Of a stretch of DNA of 64,000 nt, positions 48,901-60,900 are shown piece by piece. Position 1 is the first letter of the stretch; each line of letters begins with the position of its first letter. The stretch is from Solen grandis (taxonomy: Eukaryota > Mollusca > Bivalvia > Adapedonta > Solenidae). The notes under the pieces were generated by a model. It searched no databases and was not told where the DNA came from. It was given only the letters and a program-made list of their open reading frames with translations. Location of the stretch: NCBI GenBank assembly GCA_021229015.1, contig CM037782.1, positions 58,091,518 through 58,155,517 on the forward strand, read 5' to 3'. Made by a program: the position numbers and the translations under genes.

Positions 48901-51900
48901 GGTGCTGGCTCACTGCAACATCACACCATATACAAGCAGCAAGATACCACAACCAGTCTCATTATCTTGACCCTGGACTAACCAGTCTTGAAACTGCAAT
49001 CTCCAAAGTCATTAAATTTGTTTGACTATTATTTAACCCTTTCCCTCATAGAGGATACCATAAAAAGACCTATGCGAACAGCATAAAACCAGATCAGCCT
49101 GCGAGTAACTCGCAGGCTGATCAGGTTTTATGCTGTTCGCTGCTCATCAGTGGTCTGGTAATGAGGATTTTACAATTATATTTGGTAAGGTTTGAGTTTG
49201 GCTTTCTGCAGATCAGGCTTTATGTGGTACCTATTGAGTGCGTCAAAATGAGTCTATATGAGGGAAAGGGTTAAAAAAAAAAACTTCTTGAATTTTTTTT
49301 TTTTGTCACTTAATTTTAAAAGAAGAGAATGACTATCTAAAATGTCTGAATCTAAAATATAGACTCAAGGCAATGACGAATAAGGGCCCAGGTTCCATGC
49401 TCTCAGAAATACTTGAATTACCATTTTACGAAATAAAAAAAAATCCCTCATATTTCAAACTCAAACCTCTATTGAAACTGGTGGCCATATTCAGAATCTG
49501 AGGTTGAACATTATACTTCAGTAGGATATTTATTTTAAATACTTTGGGTCCAGGTTCACATATAGTTCTCACCATTTCTGGAGTCGTTCAATCATGTTGG
49601 TGTCAAAGTGTGCACCATTACCAGCCAGCTGCTGCTTACGTTTCCAGGAGATCAGCTCTTTATTGACCACCTTCTCCTGCAGGGCTCCCACACCTTGCAG
49701 CGTGTCCTTGTGCTTGTTAGCCAGCTCCTACACAATACAGTGCAGCTCCGTTATAAAACAAAATTTGGGGTCGTAATTTAAATATCACACTAAAAGAGAC
49801 CACATACAATATAGCGGGTTATTTCTGCAAGTAATTTATTTCTGCTATTCTGTCTGTAGAAATAAAATCCATGGAAATTAACTAACTGTAGAAAAATATT
49901 CGCAGGATAAAACTCTTTAGATCCCTTCAGATCATTAGATGCTGCTTTACATGAACCGCGCCGTGAGGGTATTTCTATTATCAACATGAGTAAAATAAAA
50001 CAGTCAATGTTGTTGTTGTTGTATTGGGGTTTACCATCGCTGTGATAGTATTTCAATCATATAGTGACATCCAGCTAATTACAGGTGGAGGAAGACCCCG
50101 AGAACACAGAGGTACCCGGGTAGAACCACCGACCTACCGCAAGCCAGCTGGAAGGCTTCCTCACATGAAAAATCCGAAGTCCCTACCGGGATTCGAACCC
50201 ACAGCAGTGAGGGGCTGAGAGATTTGTAGTCCACGACTGTAAACGCTCGGCCACGGCGGCCCCAAACAGTCAATGTAGTTTTCACTAAACTGTTGAATGG
50301 TTTTGTAATCACAGGAAATGGATGAAAAGAACAAAGAGTAAAAATATGACAGTTAGACATGTCTTTGTAATCTTCCCTTATCAAAGGCGCACAACTTGTC
50401 ACATTCCAGGTTCACCTGGGGACGGAAAGATTTTCTACGCCTGGGGTCTTAAATACATGCCAAACAATGCAAACTGTGCATATTTTCACACATATACTCT
50501 ACCAATGGTTAGCTCACTGATTAAATTTACCCCTAAATTTATTTACAGTTGAAGAATCTAGTTTAAAACTAACTGGTTTTTATGGCAAAAACGCAGAATA
50601 TTACACCCATAGAAATAACTCGCTATACCGTAACAATTATGTGAAAATAAACCTTAAGATAATGAAACAAATCACAAATAATTGAATCTAAACTGTATAC
50701 ACATCATACAAGCATAAGACTGATGGGCTAAATCTGAAAAATAATTGAAGAGTTATGATCCCTGATTTATCAAAAAAAATGCCACAGTTAACCATGCTTC
50801 CTCATTAAGCCTTTTAATATTTTAATACTAAATTTTAAGAATTAATACATTTATGTATGAATCAATTCTTTATTTACACATGTATTTTTTTAGCCTTAAC
50901 CCTTTCCCTCATAGAGGAAACCATGAAAAGACCTATGCGAACAACATAAAACCAGATCAGCCTGCGAGTAACTCGCAGGCTGATCAGGTTTTATGCTGTT
51001 CGCTGCTCCTCAGTGGTCTGGAAATGAGGACTTTATAATTAAATTTGGTAAGGTTTAACTGTGGTTTTCTGCAGATCAGGCTTTATGTGGTACCTATTGA
51101 GTGCGTCAAAATGAGTCTATATGAGGGAAAGGGTTAAACACATATAGACACCATTTTTTCACCATGCTGGACCACTGACAAGCAATTTCAAACTGAAAGC
51201 GTCACTCAGTCACATCAGTCTTACTATTCATGTACTACATTCTCATCTTAAAAAAGTGATGAGTAGAGAACACCATGCTTTACCTTACTGGCCAGTCATT
51301 CCAAAACTGAAATGAAGGAGTACTATTCAGAGGAGGAATGTCCCTACCAATGAGGCTTAAATCAATACATCAAATATAAAGGTACTGTGATCCACTGATT
51401 GCAAACAAGTCTACTAATCCTAACCTTGTAGGTTTGAAACCAGTTTCTGGCAAGGATTTTTCATGGATTTCCCAAGTGAGATATTAACATGCACCTCAGG
51501 AACCGTCAGGATTTGTTTAAGTTGAAGGAACTAGTTTTCCACTTACAGTTCAGTAAGTTTATACTGAAATTCAAAAAGCATATCCTGCTTCTTACTAGAT
51601 GAAAGTTCTTTCCACTTACAGTCATGCTACAACTCCTTGACATTTTTACAGAGCATGTCAGGTCACACCAGGATGGAATAACACATTTGATTCCTACATG
51701 GGCTATACGCCCCCACTTCACTTTTAGAAGCAAGGGAATAAACATTAATGTTTGAGTTATCAGTAGATGATTAACACATAAGCTCTGACCTTGACCTTCA
51801 GATAAATGATTCTGCACATCTGTGATATTGACACTGCCCTTTTACGATTTAAATTGTGAAATAATAGAAGACTAAGAAAAAGACATGAAACATCTCAACA

Positions 51901-54900
51901 TAAGATTTTCATACAGTCTGTATTACCACTTTTTAATTAATTAGGCTCATTTTATGTCACGCTTATAAAACATGTATACCAATTCCATATTCTCTAGTCC
52001 ATCTGGTGAGATGTTTTCAAAGATGAAGACCCGGCTATGGTTATTGAAACCATTCAATATGGTAATGGTAAGCCCCCTCTGTTAAAAGCTTAGTGCTTCC
52101 AATATGTCTATATCAAAATAAACTATTTCAAGGAGTTAATTTTTGCTAGAACCCCACTTAATGCATCAAACACAGCACAACATGTTGGCACCCTACTTAA
52201 CAGGACTGATATGTAAATATTTCTCCACTTCAATATTCCATTAATTCATAGATGAAGTCTAAGACACAAATATTAACCCTTTCCCTCATAGAGGAAACCA
52301 TGAAATGACTTATGTGAACAGCATAAAACCAGATCAGCCTGCGAGTAACTCGCAAGCTGATCAGGTTTTATGCTGTTCGCTGCTCCTCAGTGGTCTGGAA
52401 ATGAGGATTTTATAATTAAATTTGGTATGGTTTAACTGTGGTTTTCTGCAGATCAGGCTTTATGTGATACCTATTGAGGGCATCAAAATGAGTCTATATG
52501 AGGGAAAGGGTTAAGTCAGAGACACAAATAGTATGTCCATGACACATGCAAAGTGCCCTTTTTTCCCATTCTTATTAATAAGCTCTGTGGTTCAGAGGTA
52601 ATATACATGACTGTGGATTCAAAGCTAGTGGGTTCAATCCCATTGTGGAAGGACTCTCCATGGCCTTTCCATGCTCAAAGTACTGGTCCAACCAAGGATC
52701 AATAAAAAGAGATCAGTAAAAGTTGTGAGAACTTGTTTCCAAAATCACATAAAATAACTTGTTCCTAAATGACACCAAAAAGAACCAATATACAGGGTTT
52801 TCCTTAAGAATCAGAGTAGAAGGCTAATCTTAAATGGTAGGAGACAGGGGGATCTGGGGGTCCTACTTTTTCTTGTGATTTTTTTTTCATTTTCTTTGAA
52901 TTATTCCCATTTTTTTTAACAAATTGACAAATTTGAGCTGGCCAGGAAAGCCGCCTCTTAAGAAAACACCTTAATATATCAAGAACAATTATTTACTGGT
53001 CAACCATAACACTTGTCTAAAATTCAGCCCTCTGTTTATCACAAAAGGCTAACCCTTTACCTCACACAGATATGTTTTGACAGTTATGCATACAGATCAG
53101 ACCAAGATCAGACCAGATCAGACTCGATCAGACCCAGATCAGACAGGTACTTCCAAAATATTCATGAGGAAAGGCTTAAATCCTACATCACTAAGCAGCC
53201 CTCAAGCTAAATATCAACATCTTGGTACAAACTTATTATAACATAAGCATAATTAAGTGTTTCATTGACTTACAGTAACAGTTTAACAACACAAGGTGGT
53301 TAATAGCAAAGCCAATCTAGTGACTGACCTTTTTCTCACAATAAAAAAACACACATTTGAATCAAGAAAAATATCTTTATTTTGGTACTTTTCTATGTGC
53401 CTGTTTCGTCCTTACAATGACTTTTCTAATACATGTATCCTTTTCTATTGAATTGTGAGGGTTGAATTCTATGATGATATTTAACAAAAACAATTATATG
53501 GTCAGACAAGATAACATTTACAGATTTTTCTGTCAGATTAGCGGGAAAATCGCTTCTATTCTTGGAAAAGCTGAGTTAACAAGGATACTGACACTAAGTA
53601 CTTGACACTTGGGAGGATAGCTTGAGATGCCTCATTTAGAACATCTTGGGCAACAATCATCTGATATGGATATTTCAAGGACTTTTTCCCTTTTTTGCAA
53701 AATGTTAAGTGGATCTCCTTCAACAAATGAATGAAGACCAAATGATACAGTTGATGCTGTGCAACTTCCTGTCAAACACAACTGCTAATGGGAAGATTAC
53801 ATTACAAAGAATGAGTCCTCTTGTACATCGTAGCAGCCATAGCCTTATTATTTCAAGGCGATCTATCAATTTTGAGATTCTTACAAGCCGCTGACAAACT
53901 GGTATTTCAAGGAGGAATAACTAAATGGAAATGTTGGAAACTAAATACTTGTCTTATAACAAGAGAGCCATGATGGGCCTACATCTTTCACCTGATACAG
54001 AGAAAATGCTAAAGTAAGGAAAAAATTGCAGGTTACATATAGTACTTAAGACCTGACTGACCTGACTATTTGAGTTTACTGTCGCTTCAACAGTATTTCG
54101 GTCATATAGCGACATCCAGCTAAGACCCTGAATGCAGGGAGGCATCAGGGTCGAACCACCAACCTACCGCAATAGTACTCAAGAAGCAAAGGGTCAAAAC
54201 TCTAAAAATCATCCCATTTAGATCAGTTGATATGGACAACTCAAGCTTAATACTGATTAATCATGCAAAGTTTCATCCAATTAAAGTAAAGGGTTTTGGA
54301 GATAGGAAGGACAAACTGACTCTGATTTCAGTAGTATCTATACCCTTCCTAACACTGAAGTTTGGTGTATATGTATGTGTTTGGGGAGGGGAGGTAATAA
54401 GAGAAAATACATTTCTGTAAATGTTCGACTATCTGTCAGTTTACTCATTAATTTTCATATAATCATTTGGATAACACTTTTATGCATCAGTTTAGGAGGA
54501 GTTAGCCTTTAAACATATTCCTATTTTTAGCCAGGAACCATTTTAGCTATTTTTGTTGTACCTCTTAATGGTTTTGACAAAATCTGAACTGTGGCTAAAC
54601 AGATGTGATTTAAAGGTATTTCTATTCTTTAGCCACGAACCATCTTAGCTATTTTTGTACAATACCACCCAATTCCTTTTGTGTTTCAGTCACCAAGCTC
54701 TTACCAACAATGTGAAAGTCAATAAGATGGAACCTCCTATTACTACACTCAAACACATACCTGTATAAATTCAAAATATATCCACCATTTGGATGTGCTT
54801 ATGCTGCATGATTATGATACTGGCAAGTAATACTGGGGACAAGATGCATGGCAAACTTCTCCTGCTGTGAGTTGCTTCATTTTAAAATGGATTGTGACTG

Positions 54901-57900
54901 CCATCCCTGCAAGATATGGCTAACTGAAATCTTGTTACTGATTTCAGCTTGACTGCGCTTAAATCTAACATCAGTGCCAAAAATGTTGAGTTGTGGAGAA
55001 TTTCAAGCCGAAAAGTTTCAAAACCTGAGGTCAGTACTCACAATCCTTTGTTGCAGGAGCTGCTGGGCTGCGGTCAGGAGTTGTCGATCCATCTCTTCCT
55101 TCTCTGCCTTCAGTTTCACTTCCATCTCTTTCAATCGAGGCTCCTTCTGTTGTTGCTGCTGCTGCTGCAGCTGCAGGATACTGTCTGCAGTATCATGTTA
55201 CAAAACATTGTCATTTCACAATACAATGTCACAATATAATGTCATTTCACAAAACAATATTGTGTCACAAAACGTCATTTCACAATACAATGTCACAATA
55301 CAATGTCATTTCACAAAACAATATTGTGTCACAAAACGTCATTTCACAATACAATGTCACAATACAATGTCATTTCACAAAACAATATTGTGTCACAAAA
55401 CATTGTCATTTCACAATACAATGTCATTTCACAAAACAAGAGGGCCATGTTGGCCCTATATCACTCACCTTAGTACCACTGCTCTAAAGGAGCAATCTTG
55501 GTAGAGGTTTACCCATAGAACATCTGTGCCAAAACATTTTAAAATCTTGCCAGAAGTACTGGAGAAGAAGTATTTTAAGTTTCCATTATATACATTTAAG
55601 GCAAATATAGACCTTACAGATCAAAATAATTTTAGCAATCTTGGTAGAGGATTACCCAAGGAACATCTGTACTAAAACATTTTGAAATCTGCCAGTAGTT
55701 TTGGAGGAGATGATTTTTAAAGTTTTCATAATCTTTTTCTTTCCGTTGTCATGGCAACCAGAGTTCTACATGGATCAAGTATATTTTGGCAAAATATTTG
55801 AAGGTTCACCCAAGGATCATCCCAACCAAGTTTAATTAAATTCCGTCTAGCTGTTTCAGAGGAGATGCCGTTTGAAGTTTTCACTATACACATATAGGGG
55901 AAATTAGCCCCGCCCGTGGCAGCCATACTTTTTTACGGATCGTAATAATTTTGGCAATCTTGGTAGAGGGTTACCCAAGGAACATCTGTACTAAAACATT
56001 TTGAAATCTGCCAGTAGTTTTGGAGGAGATGATTTTTAAAGTTTTCATAATCTTTTTCTTTCCGTTGTCATGGCAACCAGAGTTCTACATGGATCAAGTA
56101 TATTTTGGCAAAATATTTGAAGGTTCACCCAAGGATCATCCCAACCAAGTTTAATTAAATTCTGTCTAGCTGTTTCAGAGGAGATGCCGTTTGAAGTTTT
56201 CACTATACACATATAGGGGAAATTAACCCCGCCCGTGGCAGCCATACTTTTTTACGGATCGTAATAATTTTGGCAATCTTGGTAGAGGGTTACCCAAGGA
56301 ACATCTGTACTAAAACATTTTGAAATCTGGCCAGTAGTTTTGAATGAGATGAGTTTTCATATTATTTTTTTTTCTTTCTGATTACATGGCAATCAGAATT
56401 CTACGTGATCAAGTTTAATTTAGCAAGGTTCACCAAGGATCATCCCTGCCAAGTTAAATCAAACCAGCGGTTTCAGAGGAGATGTCAGTTAAAGCAAATT
56501 GTTGATGACGGACACAGGGTGATCCAAATAGCTCACCTTGAGCACATTGTGCTCAGGTGAGCTAACAATGTCCTGTCACAAAACAATGTCATTCCATTAT
56601 ACAAAGAACAGTGTTGTGTCACAAAACAATGTCATTTCACAATACAATGTCATGTCAAAAAACATTGTCATTTCACAATACACTGTCACTTCACAAAACA
56701 CTGTCACTTCACAAAACAATGTCATTTCACAAAACATTGTCATTTCACAATCAATGTCATTTCACAAAACATTGTCATTTCACAAAACAAATGTTTTGTC
56801 ACAAAACATTTTCATGTGTTAAAACAATGTCATGTCACAAAACAATGTCATTCCACATTACAAAGAGCAATATTTTGTCACAAAACAATGTCATTTCACA
56901 ATACAATGTCATGTCATAAAACAATGTCATTCAAAAAAACAAAAATCAAAGAACAATGTTGTGTCACAAAACAATGAAATTTCACAATACAAAGAACAAT
57001 GTTGTGTCACAAAACAATGTCATTTAACAATACAAAGCGCCAATGCATATTGTTGTCACAACACAATCATGTCACAACACAGTCTTGTCACAACACAATA
57101 CCCACAACACAAAGTCAAAATACCAATCCTTGTTACATTCAAATACAGAAATAAGGTAAGTTGAGTTTCATAATTACAACAAGAGCTCTGAGAGTCAAAG
57201 CATAATATGCCCCTAATATGTGCTGTCCTAAAATGCACCATGTTCAAACAAATCAAGGGCCATAATACTGGTGTTCCTCAGTGGTGATTTTGCTGGTAAT
57301 CAAACTTGGCTGACATATTACGCCCATACACATTGTTAGTTAGTTTGATGAGGATCAAATAAAAACACTTTAAATAGTAGTCCAGACAATGGTAATTAAA
57401 TATATTTTCAACAAAGCATGGGCCACAATCCAGGAGTGCTTTGGTGATTCAACTGGAAATCAAACTTAGCTGAGATATTATGCCCATATACATTGTCAGC
57501 AAGTCTGAAGAGGATCGGATCGAAAAAAACAAAAACGGACACTGTTAATTCCACATATTTTCAACATATCAAGGGCCATAATCCAGGAGTGTCTGGGGTG
57601 ATTTGGCTGGTAATCAAACTTGTCTAAGATATTATGCCCATAAACACTGTCAGCAAGTTTGAAGAGGATTGGATCAAAACTATTTGAAAAGGAGTCCGGA
57701 CACTTCAAAGAACGCCGCACGAACTCCATGGTTGAAACTATAAAACGTCCGTACAAAATTTGTACAGGCATATTAAAATGTTTTAACATTTGATAAAAAG
57801 AATACAGTAAGTCAAGGTCAAAAAGTTTGGCACAACTCGCTCAACACAATCTGTTTTTATATTTTCATTTAACAATTCATGTTAAAGGCAGTGTAATATC

Positions 57901-60900
57901 AAAATTATCATTTCACTTGAGCCAGGAGCAACAAAGCTCAATGAATAACAAGAGGGCCATGATGGCCCTGAATCGCTTACCTGATTATAAATGAGCAACA
58001 TATGTTGGATTTTTCATACTGACCTACTTTTTGACCCCACATCGAACTTGTCAAAGATTTTATGGAAACAGACATTCCAACCAAGTTTCATGAAACTTGG
58101 GCCAAAAATGTGGCCTCTAGAGCGTTAACAAGGTTTTTCTAAGATTTGACCTCATGACCTATTTTTTGACCCCACATGTCCCAAATTCGAACCTGTCAAA
58201 GATTGTATGGAAATAAACATTTTGACCAAGTTTCATGAAGATTGGGCCAAAAATGTGGCCTCTAGAGCATCTACAAGGTTTTTCTAAGATTTGACTTCAT
58301 GACCTACTTTTTGACCCCACATGACCCAAATTCGAACTTGTCAAAGATTTTATGGAGAAAAACATTCTGACAAAGTTTCATGAAGATTGGGCCAAAAATG
58401 TGGCCTCTAGAGTGTTAACAAGGTTTTTATAAGATTTGACCTCATGACCTACTTTTTGATCTCACATGACCCAATTTCGAACATGTCCAAGATTTTTTGA
58501 GACAAACATTCTGACCAAGTTTCATAAAGATTGGCCTAAAAATATGGTTTCTAGAGTGTTAACAAGCCAAATTGTTGACGATGCACGTCGCACGACGGAT
58601 GAAGGGCAATCACAAAAGCTCACCTTGACCACGTTGTGCTCAGGTGAGCTAAAAACAGTAAATCACTGCTTCTGAATAATAAGAGCAGGTAACAACTTAC
58701 TGGTGATTTGGTTCTGATTCCTGTAGTCTATAACAAATTTCTCTTGCTTCATCTGCATCTGCTGAAGGTCTCTGTCTGTTTGCTGAAAGATAAGACAGTT
58801 TTATACCCTACATTGTATAATAAAATACGCAACAAGCCCCACTATGTAAACTTACAAGAGCTGTCAGAGGACAGCACGCTCGACTATTCAAAATGCTTGT
58901 TGTAAACCAAATGAAATCTATTTCAATTCTTACCTTTCATATACCCTGTATATAATAATAATTAAATGATATATTTTGATAGTCTTAATACCTCTATATA
59001 TGTTTATGAAGTCTAAAAACAACCCCATTCCTAGTTACTGAGACATAAGCATAATAACACTGTGCATGCAAAACTTTAACCAAGTATCCAAGTTAGAAAA
59101 GGGCCATAATTTGTATAAAATTTAGTCCAAGAGTTATACACCTTGGTTTTCTGATGCCCATGAACAAACTCCTAAACTTTCTAGTCAATACCATAAACAA
59201 ATTCTGACATATAAGCAGGATAGGAACTTGCATGCAAAACTTTAATGAATAAGTCTAAGTCCAACAATAGCTGTCAGAGGACAGCATGCTCGACTATTCA
59301 AAATGCTTGTTGGTAAATCAAATGAAATCTATTTCAATTCTTGCCCTTCACATACCCTGTAAATAATAATAGTCAAAAAGATATACCTTGATAGTCTGAT
59401 ACCCCTTAATATTTTTATCATGTCTAAAATCAATCCCATGCCCAGTTACTGAGACATAAGCACAATAACACTGTACATGCAAAACTTAAACCAAAAATCC
59501 AAGTTAGAAAAGGGCCATAATTTGTTTAAAATTCAGTCCAAAAGTTATCCTCCTTAGTTTTCTAATGCCCCTGATGACACTCCTTAACTTTCTAGTCAAT
59601 TCCACAAGCAATTTCTGAGAGATAAGCTGGATAGTAGTTGGAATGCAAAAATCCCATGCCTGGATACTGAGATATAAGCATGAAAGTACCTTGCATGCAA
59701 AACTTTAACCAAAATTTATAAGTTAAAAAGGGGCCATAATTTGTAACATATTCTATCACGAGTTATCTACCATGAAAGTATGATACCCCTAAACATATTA
59801 AAGATGTTTCAAATCAATCGCATGCCTGGATACTGAGATATTAGCATGAAAGTACCTTTCATGCAAAACTTTAACCAAAATTTCTATGTTAAAAAGGGGC
59901 AATAATTTGTAATATATTCCATCAAAAGTTATCTACTTTGGTTGTCTGATGCCCCTAAACATATTCATAAACTTTCAAGTCAATACCATGAATGGTTATT
60001 GAGATACAAACTAGATAGTAGCTTGCACGCAAAACTTTAACCAAATTTTCTATTGCATGCAAAACTTTAACCAAAATTTCCAAGTTAAAAAGGGGCCATA
60101 ATTCATATTAAATTCAGTCAAGAGTTATCTACCTTGGTTGTCTGATGCCCCTGAACATATTTATAAACTTTCAAGTCAATACCATAAATGGTTAGTGAGA
60201 TACAAGGTTGATAGTAACTTGCACGCAAAACTTTAACCAAAAGCTGCAACGCCAACGCCGACGCCAGGGCGACTACAATAGCTCTCATATTCTTCAAATA
60301 GTCGAGCTAAAAATGACCCTTAAATCTGCATTATATTCAGTCAAAAACTATCTGCCACTATAGTATGATAAAATTGAACACATTAAAGAAGTTTCAAATC
60401 AAACCCATGCCTGGTTACTGAGATAAAAGTACTTTGCATGCAAAAGTTAAAAAGGGGCCATAATTGGTAATATATACCATCAAGGGTTTCTACCTTGGTT
60501 GTCTGATGCCCCTAAACATATTCGTAAACTTCTAAGTCAATATCATAAATGCTTATTGTGATACAAGCTGGATAGTAGCTTGCATGCAAAACTTTAACCA
60601 AATTTTCTATTGCATGCAAAACCAAAATTTGTAAGTTAAAAAGGGGCAATAATTTATATCAAATTCTGTCAAGAGTTATCTACCTTGGTTGTCTGATGCC
60701 CCTGACCATATTCATAAACTTTCAAGTCAATACCATAAATGTTTATTGAGATAAAAGGTTGAAAGGAACTTACATGCAAAACTTTAACCAAGACCTGCAA
60801 CGCCAACGCTGACGCATGGGTGACTACAATATCTCTCATATTCTTCGAATAGTCGAGCAAAATATTTTGAACATGACTGACAAGGAAGCCTACAGACTTG

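Noticed and set aside
54949..55504. Plus-strand frames of 96-176 codons rich in Ser and Gln
   Set aside because: Antisense of STAT exon c read on into the minisatellite; repeat-driven.
56538..57164. Frames rich in NVISQ and HFTKQ words
   Set aside because: Translations of the CACAAAACAATGTCATTT minisatellite.
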